From contig NC_071389.1 in the NCBI RefSeq assembly GCF_022682495.2, positions 61,340,239 to 61,404,238 on the forward strand: a DNA stretch of 64,000 bases, in the 5' to 3' direction. This stretch comes from Desmodus rotundus. Lineage: Eukaryota > Chordata > Mammalia > Chiroptera > Phyllostomidae. A program made the position numbers and the translations under genes. This document shows, piece after piece, positions 26,046 to 38,229 of this stretch. Under the pieces are notes generated by a model that worked only from the letters and a program-made list of their open reading frames with translations, did no database searches and was not told the DNA's origin. How positions within the stretch are numbered: the stretch's first letter is position 1; each line of letters begins with the position of its first letter.

Positions 26046-26069
26046 ACACACACACACACACACACACCA
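26046..26069. repeat. (AC)12 microsatellite
   Basis: Perfect AC repeat in AT-rich sequence. Confidence 0.95.
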
Positions 26070-26984
26070 TTTGTTATAAAACATTACTTGATACCTACGT
26101 GCAATGCAGTCAGATAGTTTTCTCTTCTATTTTCTGTCATTTAAAAAAGTGTCAGTTACAATCTTCTAATTGATTCCATGACTTGCTAATGGGTCACAAC
26201 CTCCAGTTTGAAAACCACCACCCTAAAACACAGGCAGGTTCATGGAAGATTTCAAAAGCGTGGTTCACAAAGCCCTTCAACCTTTCTTTTCTTTCGCATT
26301 TTAAGACACTGCCAAGTAGAAGCAAGTCCAGCCCCTTTTCTGGGAAACAAAAAGCCCCCGGGTGCACAGTTCGCAGGGTGTGCTGCCTGACAACAAATGG
26401 GAGGTTTCCGTGTGGGGTCTCTTGTGTTTGGCTGCTGCAGGCAACTAGGCATGTTGACGAGCAGACTTGCAACATACAGGACTCTCCCCAGGCCAGGCCC
26501 TGGTGCCCTGTGGCAAGTAAGCTCATATGTCCCCGATGTCTTTTCGATGAGAACACTCAATAAGCAACTTCTTTCACATAAAGGGCCCATCACACATCAT
26601 AACCCAGAAGTGAGCAAGCACTCTGCCTCAGGGCTGCTGAAATGGGAACACAATGATTAGATGCCTTTCCTATCATGCACAGATTTAAAATTCACACCAC
26701 CATCATCGCTACTACCACCTCCCTCAATAAGGAAAGAATCTGCTCCCCACCCAGCTCTGTATCCTGCTGTGTCCAACCAAAATCCTAAAGCTGGAAAGAA
26801 ACACCAAGGTCATCTGGTCTACCCCTCTCCTTCCTAAGAGGATGGCCAACTAAACCTTTCCAGCTCACAGTTGAACTATTTCCCTTTGTACCACAACACG
26901 CAGCCGTGCTCCACAGAGCTGTCCTTGTGGACCTGCAAAAGCGTTAGAGGTTTCTACCATCACACTTTTGATTATACTGTTTCT

Positions 26985-27130
26985 CCTGCTGAGGACGGTT
27001 TTCCCTCCTGCCCATACAAACCCCACTCAGCCTCTCAGATCACATCCAAGCTCTCTAAGAGGCCTTTCCCAAACCCCACAGACCTGGCCATCCCTTCCTC
27101 TTTTTCTGAAATGAATTCCGGCAATCTTTT
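26985..27130 (+). repeat. L2-like fragment
   Basis: 'ctgctgaggacggttttccc' and 'ccaagctctctaagaggcct' resemble the L2 3' part (ggaatgctcttcc...gaggccttccct). Diverged. Confidence 0.4.
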
Positions 27131-28484
27131 GCCTTTCAAATTCTGTTTAACAAACAGTTAATATATATTTGATTGACTTTCTACTAAAGGATGTTAAAGG
27201 AAACTTTAATCTTAAATTAACCTTTCTTACAACATACATAACAAGGAGTAAATAGAAAGATTTAGCATGTCACTATAAAGATATTAAAACAGGTGATCAT
27301 TATTGAAATAAGCATTAAGCTATTAATTTCCATATACTCAGAACCCGTGACAACCATGACGGCAGATGCCAGCTCCGCTGGTTTTTCTGATACACCTGCA
27401 TACGGGGGACACTTGGCTCAGGCCATGAACTCTCACACGTATGAGACAGAGCCGCCGAGGGGCTTCCTCCCGCAGCAGATACTGTGGTAGGCGCTCTCAT
27501 GGAAGAAGACTCTGCTGAGATGCACAGTCAATCGGTGGAACCCTGGGCTGGCTCTGGTTACTTTTTGTTATAATGGGATTACACTGAATTTTATAACTTT
27601 GAAAGAACTTAAAGATTATTTATTCCACCTTAGATGAGAACATTTAACACCCCACCTCCCCCCCAAAAAAGGTGAGCTAATGTGCTTCAGATCAACCTTG
27701 TGGAAAATGACAGAGTTGGGGCTAAAACCAAAATCTTTTTTATCCAAAGAAATCAGGAGTTAGAAGTCTAAAAACCTCATACCACCTGGCTCTTCAGTTT
27801 CGTTTCCCCTGTCCCCAAACTTCCTGTCTTCCACCAGATCCCTGTCTCACCACTGAGGAACTTACCCAAGCCCCCCACACCAAACTGTCTTCCTGTCATT
27901 AACCAGTTCCCGATATTGTTCCATCCTGATGTCACCACTTCTCTTATCTTGCTTTGCAATTTCACTGTTATGCCAAAGCTTCCCTTATCTGATACCACAC
28001 TTACCAATACCACACAGTTGCTTTATTTTAAATGCTTCCGTATGGTCCAAAGTTACACACGAAACCAAAGCTAGTGACCGTGACTGTCTCACAAAGAGTC
28101 CTATTCTTTCCACTTGGGATTACAGAAGTCTTTTCTAGCTCATGCTGTATGTGAACATAATATGCTGGAAAAAGAAAGTTTTCTCCTTAATCAGGCAGGT
28201 GATTTCTCAGGACACACAGCCAAGCAAAGGATTATGTTTGCAAGTTAAGTAGGGAGAATAGAAGAGTTCATTTACACTACCAGTAAACAACAAACTTTTC
28301 TCTTTGCCGAAAGTATCTTCTCTAGCTCGAGGGTGGAAATGTTGATTAACTGACCCCTCCTTTCTCATTCTTGCCTATGTTCTTGTCAAGGTTCTCAAAG
28401 ACAAATGAGGTGGTCAAAGCAGAAAACAAGACAAAGATGAGACCAGTAAAAAGTCCAAACAAATCAAATCAGCCTGCAGAGCGT

Positions 28485-28725
28485 TGCGATAAAATGTGAA
28501 CTCCAAAGGCCAACCGGTGGGTCGAGGGTCCAGCAGTAATGGCTGAATGCCCCTGGGCGTGCTGCTTGAACTCTGCTCAGTTTCTGCATCTGCATCTGGT
28601 AGATGGGATAACAGTGGTACCTACCTCCCAGAGTTGCCATGAGTATTAAATAAGTTAATACGTGTAGAATTCTTAGGACCACGTTTGACACATACTAAAC
28701 ACGACATAAATACTCGTCAACGACG
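28485..28725 (+). repeat. MIR SINE
   Basis: 'agtttctgcatctgcatctg', 'acagtggtacctacctccca', 'gagttgccatgagtattaaa', 'taagttaatacgtgtagaat' match the MIR 3' two thirds. The head is degraded. Confidence 0.75.
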
Positions 28726-29179
28726 ACCAATCCTGAGCGGGAAACTAGTTTCACGTCATGCTGTGTGTCTGCTGATCTCCAAGTCTTACCAGCCGTTTTA
28801 GGACTTTGGAGGCATCATGACGGTTCCCATCCCACATGACAGGCACCCTGCATCCTCAGATGTGAACTGCTTCCCAAGGATTCGTCTGACAATCCCTTTG
28901 CATCGGCACCTGACAGGAATCTACTGCTGGCTCTCTCACCAACAGCCCCATCGCGGCAGCCACCACACAGGGAAGACTAGGCCTGTAAAACCACAAAAGT
29001 TCTTGTCTACCCACATGTCACAAATGCTGCCTGTGACCCGGGACTGGAATTGGGGGCAACAGGCCACCTACCACAGAGAAACACAATGAAGGGAAAATTC
29101 TTCGCATCAAATATTTCTTCTTAGCACAGGGCTCATGGGGCAAAGTGAACTTCTCCCCCCTCTCCTTCTTCACTCTACT

Positions 29180-30552
29180 CGGATCGGGCTCTTGGCTACA
29201 CTAAATGCAGTCTCTCCTCAAGATCACTAACACACTACTGCCCTGCTCAACCCCAAAGGCTCATGAAACCCCGTCGTCTTTCAGGAGGACTACCACCGCT
29301 GATCCTCCTTCTCCGGCAGGGCTTCCCTCTCTTGCCTTCTAGGACACCACATGCTCCTGGGTTTTCTGAGCACTCCTTCTGGACTGCTTTGCCGGTTGTC
29401 CCCTGCTTTCCCTCCTCCTCACACTGGAGTGTCCTGAGGCTCATTCTTTGGTCCTCTTCTCTTCTCCATGACAAGCTCTTCCTGTCTTGTGGTTTAAAAT
29501 ACCATGTCTTCCCTCAATGACTCAAATATTGATCTCCAGCCCGTATTTAATCCTGAACTCCTGATTCATACACCCACCTGCCTACCCAGGGACTCCACTG
29601 AGATGCCTAATAGGACCCTAACCTTAGCCTGTCCAAACCAAACTCCTGGCCTTCCTGCGAATGCTCCTCTTCTGTCTTCCCCATCTCAGAAATAACACTC
29701 CCCACCTCCGCCTCCTCTCGCCTTCCCTCATACCTTGCCAACCAGCAAACTCTGTCAGCTCTACCTTCAGAAGCATGCAGAATCAGACCATACCACATCA
29801 CCTCCGAGCTGCCTTCAGTCCCCATCACTGTCGTCCCTCCTGAGCCTGAAAAACCCTTGTAAGAAATTCTCCATTTTGCCCTTGCCCCACTATGGTATTT
29901 TCTCAAAACAGCAGCCAGAGAGGTGCCACTAATATCTAAGACAGACCGCGTCACTCCTTTGTTCAAAGTCTTTCAACGGCTCCTCATCTCACTCAGAAAA
30001 GCCAGAGTCCTTAGAGTAAGTGCACAGTCCTACACAGTTGGAAGGGCCCCATCCTGCTCCCCGACACCTCTGACCTCACCTCCTCTCACTCCGCCCCTCC
30101 TCACTCCACTCGGGCCACACTGGCCTCCTTCTGTTCAGGGACCCTATGCTCATTGCACCTCCTGCCTGGAATGCCTGTCCCCAGACACCCACGTGCTTGG
30201 GTCCCTCACCACCTTCACACCCCTGCTCAAAAGTCATCCTCCAGATGAAGCCGCCTCTCACGACACTTCTTAAAACTGCAAACTATACCTGCTTAGCACT
30301 CCTCAACTCCCTTCCCTGCTTTATTTTTCCCAATTAGATTCCTCAACCCCTCACTTTATACTTTACAATAAAATGTATTACAAAATTATTTTGTTTATTC
30401 CTATCAGAATACTCACTTTGTCTTCCCCTACTAGAATGGAACCTTGAGGCAGGTGGGGGTTTATGTGTGATCGTGTTCACTGCTGCATTCCTACTACCTA
30501 CTAAGTGCCTTGCATACAGTAGGTACTCGATAAATATTTGCTGAATGAATGG
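29180..30552 (+). repeat. Long L2 3' segment adjoining LPAR3 exon 2
   Basis: About 1.37 kb of L2. It includes 'cactggagtgtcctgaggct', 'ctttggtcctcttctcttct', 'tccccatctcagaaataac', 'ctcctgcctggaatgcctgt', 'ctactagaatggaaccttga' and the L2 terminus 'actcgataaatatttgctga' at about 30,524-30,543. It is antisense to LPAR3 and ends only about 28 bp from the exon 2 donor. Confidence 0.8.
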
Positions 30553-30580
30553 GAATAATGGCTCACTTGGTTCCTCTTAC

Positions 30581-31316
30581 CTAAGACAGTCATCACTGTC
30601 TTCATCAGCTTCATGGGCGTCCTCCGGCGGCTGATGGACCCGCTTGTATGTGGAGACAAGACGTTGGTTTTCCTCTTGACGTACATGTAGATCCGCAGGT
30701 ACACCACCACCATGATGAAGAAAGCCAACAGGTTGGACACAGTCCAGAAAATGAGGTAACTCCTGCTGTAAATGGGGGCCAGGGAAGAGCAGGCAGAGAT
30801 GTCACACAGGCAATTCCAGCCCAGTGTGGGGACCGCCCCCATAAAGATGGCAATGGCCCAGACAAGTAAAATGAGCAGTATCACCCTCTTTTTGGTCAGG
30901 TTGCTATGGACCCGCATCCTCATGATTGACATGTGCCTCTCCACGGCAATCACCAGCAAATTGGTCAGGGAGGCCGTCAGGCTGGTGTCCAGAAGCCCCT
31001 GGCGCAGAAACCAGCGGTGGACGGTCAAAGTCTTTGAAACGGGGCCAGTGTTGAACATGAGGAATACATAGGCAATTCCGGCGAAGAAATCCGCAGCCGC
31101 GAGGTTCGCCAACAGGTAGTAGAAGGGGAAATGAAACTTTCTGTTTTTAATCACCGCTGCGATGACCAGAGAATTAGAAAAGAAAATAAATAGACAGAAA
31201 AATGTTCCAACACATAAAACGATCACAAGCTTCGTCCCTGTCCAGTCGTCAGCAGTATCAGTGTTGCTCTTATTATAAAAGAAGTCCATCTGCTTGTCAT
31301 AGTGACACTCATTCAT
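30581..31316 (-). CDS. LPAR3: LPAR3 coding part of exon 2 (residues 1-245 plus 1 nt of codon 246)
   Basis: Encodes the N-terminal two thirds of lysophosphatidic acid receptor 3, a plasma-membrane class A GPCR (EDG family) that senses LPA and couples mainly to Gq and Gi. Seen here: an extracellular N-terminus starting MNECHYDK with an N-glycosylation sequon at N15-K-S; TM1 about 31-52; TM2 about 66-87; TM3 about 104-125 with the R105-Q106 pair, which in this family contacts the LPA headgroup; ERH at 126-128, the EDG-type version of DRY; TM4 about 145-165; a cysteine-rich second extracellular loop (WNCLC...CSS); TM5 about 186-210; then a basic third loop with SRRRTPMKLMK. It matches human LPAR3 almost residue for residue from memory. 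The family length is about 353 residues, so about 107, including TM6, TM7 and NPxxY, lie in an exon outside the window. The start ATG has A at -3, and the spliced frame has a stop just upstream in exon 1. No frameshift or internal stop is seen, so the gene looks functional. Confidence 0.97.
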
Positions 31317-31336
31317 TGTGGAGAAGAGCTGAACAT
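31313..31336 (-). promoter_or_regulatory. Exon 2 end of an upstream ORF overlapping the LPAR3 start
   Basis: In the exon 2 leader an ATG at 31,336-31,334 opens a short frame (MFSSSPQ) that stops at TGA 31,315-31,313. That stop overlaps the receptor ATG (31,316-31,314) in the form ATGA. With exon 1 joined at 55,000 the same frame stays open upstream: 18 more codons from an ATG at 55,052 (25 in all), or 60 more from an ATG at 55,178 (67 in all). The 55,052 ATG has G at -3 (fair context); the 55,178 and 31,336 ATGs have C at -3 (weak). Overlapping stop-start layouts can reduce or couple downstream initiation. The exon 1 part is inferred. Confidence 0.55.
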
Positions 31337-32999
31337 CCTGGAAAGAAATGTAAAGGAGAAACAAACATCATTCTTTGCAAAATCAATCGATAAGCCATCC
31401 CCACTGCCACTGCTAAGGCCAAGTCCTCTCAACCCCTCAGATCTCAGTAAATGTCCCTTGCTCCGAGACCCTACTAACCCCGGACCTCCTATCACTGGTC
31501 CTGTCATCTCACACTGGTAACTGGGTCTGCTTCCCCGGCCAGGTGCAAGCTCAGTGTCCCCATTATAGTCCCAGGGCCCCTTTGCCCTGACTGCCTCCCA
31601 ACAGGTATTTGCTGAATGCAGCTGACAGGCGGCTGAATGAATCAGTGAATAAATGATCGTGGAGGCAGCAGTAAGTGAAATATTCTAAGCCCTGCCATAT
31701 CCACTCGGCACTGGTGATGATTACAGCACAGAATGTTAATGCTTTCTCCTGGTGGTTTCCAGCTCATTTCTTATTTATGGGTTCCGTTCATTAATCAAAG
31801 GCGGCTTGGTAATGCCAGGCACATTCTTGCCAAGATAACGGGTGCTGAGTTACTTTTCACATGACCAAATGGCTTCCCTACAAGATCAGTTTTCCATCAC
31901 TCTGATTCCTTTTGCCATCTTTTGGTTTCAAGCTACAATGACAACAATCACTTGTTAAGCATGTGGTGCAGGGCTGGAGACTGGTCTCGATACTCCTTCC
32001 TGACCTTTTTTAAAATTCCTTTCTTATTCTCCTAATCCAAACTGTACCAATGTGAATTTGTTTACTGGATTTTCCAACTCCATCACTTTGGGTCCGTTCC
32101 CTTCCCTGCGCTCTCCTCAACACAGCAGGTGCTGGAGGGCAGGCCTCCCCGGAGCAACACTGAGATCTGGAGCTTGGGCAGATGTCCAAGGATATGAGAA
32201 CATACCTGCCAAGTGAGGGCCAGTCCTCAGGACACATGTGTGAACGCAGACCCCAAATTGGACTATGAGGCAGACAGGGAAGATACTAATCTCAGGACAA
32301 GGCCTCTTGGACTCCAAAAGTGAGGGATTATGGCCAAGGACGGGCTGCGCAGAGGCTCTCAGATTGCCCATCAGCCATCGCTTGCTGGGAAGACCAGGTG
32401 TTCTGCCTTGCAAGGGTCTGGGTATAGCCCCGAAAGGTCCTATCAAAGGAAACGGGCTGAAAGCCAGGAAAAGCTTCTGGGGAGGATACCCATGGGCTCC
32501 ATCGCATGGCATGAGGCTGCACTTTGTCTGCTGGAGACCCAGGAGGCTCAGACCCTGGGCAGTTCACTGCTGGGAATGAGGTGGCTGTAGCAGCAAAAGC
32601 TGAACAGCTTTTAAGGTTCTTATAAATTCTGTAATCCAATGCCACATGCAGAATCAGGATAAGCGTATCAAATATCGATTTGAAGTAGTACAAAACAGAA
32701 ATGTATCTTAGGTAGTCTTCCTTTTAATTTACATTTTAATGATAAAATGATACTGTTAAGTGAAGTAGACACATACCTCGCTGCCACAGCAAATGGAAGG
32801 TAAGAATACCACTTCACATGCTTACATAACCAACTGAGCGTGGTCTCAAGAGACAAATAGTTCCAGTGCCTTTCAATTATGAGTAAGGGGGACTCAGTTT
32901 TAATAATGATAAAAAAAAGTTACTCTCTTTCACAGACATTCACCAGTATTTAGTGGCCAATATCAGAGAACTTCATACAACAGGCTAATATATCTATAC

Positions 33000-33345
33000 T
33001 TTATTGTGATAATTTCCCAAATTAAAAGTATAGGTATATTTGATCAGTTTAATAGTTTCTTAATATTCCAGTACCCAAATATACCACACTTTATTTAACC
33101 AATCCCTAAATGCTGGACACTTAGATTGTTTCCAGTATTTTTCTTTTATAAGCAAGGCTACCTTCTTGTGCACTAATCTCTACATACTTGGCCAATTATT
33201 TCCTTAAAACTAATCCACAGATTTCAAGCTGATGAAGTAAAGGATGTAAACTTGTTTAATGATTTCTGATACATATTATCAAACTGCCCTTGAGACAGAT
33301 TGTATTTATAATCCTACTAGCAGCATATGAGTTGAGTAGGAGATT
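33000..33345 (-). repeat. Old L1 3' UTR-like fragment
   Basis: Minus-strand L1M text: 'aatataccacactttattta', 'ggacacttagattgtttcca', 'tattatcaaactgcccttga', 'tcctactagcagcatatgag'. Confidence 0.65.
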
Positions 33346-34057
33346 CTAATCTAGTAAAATTCAATTTAAATATCCAAGGAAAATATTCAGCTTTCAACAA
33401 AGTTGAAAGTATATAGAAATTCAAGAGAAAAAAATCAAAGAACCACATAAAAAATTATAATGATGCAATTAATGTGTCCTTTCACTATTGAAAGATGTTT
33501 TATTTTGCTATATGCTCTAGACACCTAAAAGAAACACATTTCTAACTTAAAATTATATTATCCTTAATTTATCAGCAATATGAAGATTAATATGTAAGAA
33601 AAATGATAGAATTATAATACTACCAAAAAACCCTTTAAAAGGAGTCTTAGCATTTTAGTTTTGATTCATAAATTTGGTTGAATTTGTAATTATATCACAT
33701 CCTAAAAACCTCAATGACTTTCACTTCAAAAATCTTCAAGTTCAACTTTCCCCCATCCAAATTACAATGGCACATTCTTAGACATATTTTAAGAAAAATT
33801 GTCCTGAGACTGAGAAGAAGTTTTGTTATAAAAGGTAGAGAAACCACGAATAGCCCGAACCCCCGCCAAGCAGCTGTCTACCTCTCAGCCTCGAATTCTA
33901 CTTTTGGGTGAAACAGACAATAAAAGCAAAAAAAAAAAAAAAAGCTCATACAGGAAATTGGTAAAAAATATTCTGCAGGCTAGATGCAGCCATTTAAAAT
34001 CACACTTACCGTAAAGTTGTGGTAATATGAGCAAAAGCATATGCCGTTATTTTAGTT

Positions 34058-34131
34058 ACAAATACTTATATATATGTATATGTATACATACATTTATATA
34101 CATATACACACAGACACATAAATATGCATAG
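34058..34131. repeat. AT/AC-rich simple repeat
   Basis: Alternating purine-pyrimidine tract of TATATG, TACATA and ACACAC words. Confidence 0.75.
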
Positions 34132-34879
34132 TGTCTTGACTTTTTTAAAGATACAGAAAAAAGATAAGAAAAAATCTCCAAGTATAATATTAAGAATGAT
34201 GGAATTGTGGGTCATTTAAGAAAAACTTCTTTCCAGATTTTTCTGTTCCACATTTTCCATAATAAATAAATAGGCTTTTAAATGCTCTCTTACAAATTCT
34301 GTCTTAGGAGCACACGTTCCGCTTCACGTGCTGTACTTTTCTCTGACAGCTGCAGTCTGCAGCACCAAAATCAACGTTCAAAGGAAAAGCCTCAAGGAGT
34401 CGCTTATGCTCCTCAGTACTACACCGGCTAGCAAAGCGCACTGCAGTTTTTCAGTGAAAATGAAAATAAAATGGTTTTCTACTTAAAGCTTCAGATAACC
34501 ACACACCCTTATATGCTGACAACTAACCAAATCAGCACATCGTTTTCCCCAGCTCCCCTATGAAACATTTCCTAATGCAATCACCCCGGAGCTCCAAAAA
34601 AGGAATAACTGGAGGTTTTGTAAATTAGTACTTTTGATTTTTTCCTTCTGCCACACACTGCCAAGGTTGTTGACAGGCCCCAGCGCGTAGTAGCTGCGGA
34701 TCACTGTATTTTCTTAACTGGAAATGACCAAAAACTTTAATGAACTTGCAACAAATGATCGGATTTATCATCTCTTGGCCCCTCTCAAACCTTAAAACAT
34801 GATTCTGTGATCCCAGCCTGAACACGCCCTTCACAGAGATACCTTCTCTGACCAATCCAAAGCAACCCCCACACTTGAA

Positions 34880-36010
34880 GCTATAAAACTAGAAGAAAAC
34901 ATAGACAGTAAACTCTGACATTTCTCTTAGCAATATCATGTTGGATATGTCTCCTTGGGCAAGGTCAAAAAAAGAAAAAATAAATAAATGGGGCTCTATC
35001 AAACTAAAAGTTTTTGTATAGCGAAGGAAACCATAAACAAAACAAAAAGGCAACCTGCAAAACGAGAGAAGCTACCTGCAAATGATATATATCTATCAGA
35101 TATATATTTGGGATTAATAACCAAAATATGGAAGGAACTCAAATGACTTTATACCAAAAAACCCCAAACAATTCAAATTAAAAACATGGGCAGAGGATCT
35201 GAATAGATATTTCTCCAGAGAGAACATACAGATGGCCAACAGACATATGAAAAGATGCTTGACATCACTAATCATCAGGGAAATTAAACCCATGATGATA
35301 TGTCACCTCACATCTGTCAGAATGGCCATCATCGATAATTCAATAAATATCAAGTGCTGCTGAGGCTGTGGGGAACAGGGCACCCTCACACGCTGTCGGC
35401 GGGGAAACAGTCACTGTGGAAAACAGTATGGAGATTCCTCCAAAAATTTAAAATAGAGCCCTCATACAATCTAGCAATTCCACTTCTGGATATTTATTCA
35501 AAGAAAACAAAAGCACTAATTTGCAATGGCATATGCACCCTAATGTTCACTGCAACTTTGCTAACAGCAGCCAAGATAAGGAAACAACCTAGACGCCCAT
35601 CAATAGATAGTGAATAAAGAAGTGGTATCTACAGGCAGGGCAAGAGTAGGTTTACAGTTCTGAGTATGCAAAACACAGGTGATTCTTGTATTGTTATTTA
35701 TTGATTATATTATTTTCCATACAAACAACTGCAAACCTTCTTTTCCCCACCCTACATATACAATGGAACATCATTCAGCAACAAAAAAGAATGAAATCTC
35801 ACCACCTGCAACAACATGGATGGACCTGGAGAACATTATGCTAAGTGAAATAAGTCAGACAGAGAAACACAAATACCATATGATTTTACTTATATGTGGA
35901 ATCTAAAAACACAAACCAAATGAATAAGCCAAACCAAACAGAAACAAACCCACAGATATAGAGAACAAGCCCATGGTGGCCGAAAGAAAGGGAGGAGGAA
36001 AAAAAGTAAC
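34880..36010 (+). mobile_element. 5'-truncated L1 (ORF2 end and 3' UTR), split by a MITE
   Basis: Plus-strand translation shows decayed L1 ORF2 C-terminal signatures, such as [24 protein letters not shown] and TSLIIREI, with several stops and frameshifts. It runs on to 'catggatggacctggagaac', 'ctaagtgaaataagtcagac', 'ttacttatatgtggaatcta', the ORF2/3' UTR junction. A 121-bp TA-flanked element interrupts it at 35,632-35,752. The copy is inactive. Confidence 0.9.
35632..35752. mobile_element. Mariner-like MITE inserted in L1
   Basis: A 121-bp segment interrupts the L1 text 'gtggtatc|TA|catatacaatgg' and is flanked by TA at 35,630-35,631 and 35,753-35,754. The ends form imperfect inverted repeats: GGGCAAGAGTAGGTTTACAG at the left, and at the right, read in reverse complement, GGGGAAAAGAAGGTTTGCAG. 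There is no coding capacity. TA target duplication plus this terminal repeat fits a Tc1/mariner non-autonomous element. Confidence 0.8.
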
Positions 36011-36359
36011 TGCACAGCTCTCACTATCAGAGAGCCCTGCTGTATCTACATCAGAGCAACTACCATCGGGGCAAGTTCCACATTTCCTTTTGTGTTTATG
36101 CATTTATGTCCACCCCTCCCCTAGACCAGTCTTGCTCCGGCAGAGCCAGCACTATGCCTTTATGCTCCTGCCTATTTGTGGAATGAATGAATGAGTCTCT
36201 CTCCTACACGATCTCCCCACTAAAATGAAAAAGTTCAATTAAATGCCTTTGCTGACTTTCACCTACTAAATATGCCAATTAGAGAACTTCACTTGTTCCT
36301 TATGTGTTTTGGGTTACTTACTATCTCTACTTCATTATTAATTACCACTGTATTTTTTA

Positions 36360-36580
36360 ATTGCTAGCATTTGAGTGGTTACTTTGTGCCTGATGCCAGA
36401 TGAGCATTTTACATGGGTCATCTCACTGAACCCTCCCACAAAGATGCAGGTATTCGTATCACAGCCATTTCGCAGATGAGAAGCTGAAGCGCCCTTCCCT
36501 GAGGCCGCACAACTAGTGAGCAGAAGACCCTGGGCTCCACTCACGCAGCGGTGCTCCCGGGCCCCCATGCTTCTCTACAA
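36360..36580 (-). repeat. MIR SINE
   Basis: Reverse-complement MIR: 'ttactttgtgcctgatgcca', 'catctcactgaaccctccca', 'tcgcagatgagaagctgaag', 'cgcacaactagtgagcagaa'. Confidence 0.85.
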
Positions 36581-37579
36581 CACCACACCATCTTCCACAG
36601 ACGAAGAAACGTCAGACACACCAAGAGTCACACTTCAGAAAACTACAGAATTACCAAAACAGAATGACCCAATCAAATGACATTCAAAGTCTATTTTGCA
36701 TTATATGGGAAAAAAATGGGTATTCTAGGTAGTCTTTGAGGTTTTTGTTTGTTTTTTTGTTTTGTTTTAATAGCCCTAGGAAGCACAGAAAATGCACTTT
36801 TCTGAAAATATATTTTCAAATTTTATGCGAGTAGGCCACACAATGAGGTCAATATCAAGACAATTTGAACATCACTAAACTTTAATTCTGCCACACTCCA
36901 AGCTGTTTCTTTTTTCTTTTATCCTAAAAGTATAGAGGACTTGAGTAGTTTTGACCCAAAAACAAAAGATGTTAAACTTTGGAGCTATTACCACAACTTC
37001 AAACTCAGTAATTTAAGCCTTCATAAAATGATGGTTTAGAAAGTCTATATGTGGAATCCAAATGAAAACTTCAAGAGCAAAGCTTTCATTTAGACTCTCC
37101 CAAACTTGATTCTCTAAAAAAATGTCCAGCCAGCCCATAATGTGGAAACAATTATGAAAATTAAGACATTTGAAAACCACTCAAGCAGCTTTTATTTCTA
37201 GCTACATCGGATGAGACAAGTTGCTGCGGGCCTCTCAGCTGGCTTTCAACAACAGTCTCCTCTTCCTCCGAGGAAGAATCAGGTGGAGCCCAAACGAGGT
37301 CCCCTGGAGCTGCGCATATATTCTTTCTCCACGGTCCACAAATGGAAAAGAGTCCTCTCCTTTCTGGAAACCCCGGTCACACGGGGTTAGGTGAGTTGGT
37401 ATTCTCACAACAGAAAAGAGACCTCTCCAGCATAAAAGCAATCACATTTGCTCACTGAATTCTTTTTAATAATTCATGTTAATGGCAAAATCAGGAGAGC
37501 ATGGGAGATTTAAACCCACATATGACCCTTCAGGTTCATTTTAGCCATTAATTTCAGGACCTTCCAACTTATTGTTTCT

Positions 37580-37885
37580 TCTTCCCAGAAGCCTCTTCCC
37601 CAGAAACCCAAAGAGCTCATATCTCCACCTCATTCCTGCTCAAATGCCACTTCATCAGCGATCCCTTCCCTGCCACTGTCTAAAAGGGCACCTTGCCCCA
37701 CCCTGCTGCACTCTTGTGCTTTAGTACTTCATTTTTCCTCAGAGCATCTCTCACCACCTGACGCCATCTGCTTGGGGTCCATCTCCCCATGTGCCGAGGA
37801 CGTCGGGGACCTTGTGTTGTTACGGCGCACCCCCTGTACCTGGAATGCGGCCCAGCTCGCAGCGGGCACTCGGTGAGCACTTGTC
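37580..37885 (+). repeat. L2 3' part
   Basis: 'ctgctcaaatgccacttcat', 'agcgatcccttccctgccac', 'gtacctggaatgcggcccag' and 'gggcactcggtgagcacttg' follow L2 order. Confidence 0.7.
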
Positions 37886-38229
37886 AAGTGCAGAACTCAG
37901 TGACGTGTCCTTGTGCACATGTGCCCGCATGCACCCTCACCGTTTACCCACACTGAGCATTATTACTTTCTTCTTCTGCCTACTTTCTAATTTGGGTCTC
38001 ATAACCCTTTCATTTCCCTCTAGAGACTTGGCTCCAAGCCCTGCTGGCTGAGAGGTGTGGGGGGCGGGGTGGGGGCTGTTTGCCACCCTTGAACAGCGGC
38101 TTCATTGGAGCACACAAGACAGGGTGGTCTGAAGGGCAGTCCCACAGTAAGACCTCTCCCTCATCAGTACAGACATCAGAAACTATGGCTCCTCTCTGGA
38201 ACAAAATTTCAAAAGAGAGGGGACTCAAT

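Larger units (their letters stand above)
1..30580 (-). other. LPAR3: LPAR3 intron 2 (part), no coding exon seen
   Basis: No frame here encodes the TM6-TM7 exon of LPAR3, so the whole stretch is intron. The repeats are listed separately. Stretches where I recognise nothing convincing: 400-2,640 (with a small CpG-rich patch at 1,240-1,390), 3,400-6,550, 7,650-8,220, 8,760-9,990, 10,200-11,340, 12,540-17,970, 18,200-20,260, 20,600-21,070, 22,460-24,060, 24,930-26,980 and 27,130-28,480. Within these, 13,745-13,860, 18,570-19,130, 19,380-19,680 and 25,160-25,470 read like very old, unclassified mammalian repeat sequence (phrases for 'increasing age' repeats with 'gcaaaggc'-type endings). No tRNA, snRNA or retrocopied gene was recognised. 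Confidence 0.8.
30581..31337 (-). other. LPAR3: LPAR3 exon 2 (with 21 nt of 5' UTR)
   Basis: Exon limits are set by splice sites. On the minus strand the acceptor is a pyrimidine-rich tract ending TTTCTTTCCAG before base 31,337. The donor after 30,581 reads CTTAG|GTAAGAGG, a near-consensus site in phase 1, which splits the glycine codon after TVL as in the human gene. The exon is 757 bp: 21 bp of 5' UTR and 736 bp of coding sequence. The 5' UTR part contains an extra ATG at 31,336 (see the uORF entry). Boundaries are inferred from motifs and family gene structure, not from transcripts. Confidence 0.92.

Noticed and set aside
26194..26593. Overlapping ORFs of 113-126 codons on both strands
   Set aside because: No protein family, no conserved motif, intron location; chance frames.
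1..30580. Search for the final LPAR3 exon (TM6, TM7, NPxxY)
   Set aside because: No minus-strand frame shows these signatures; the human gene has a very long second intron, so the exon is expected beyond the window.
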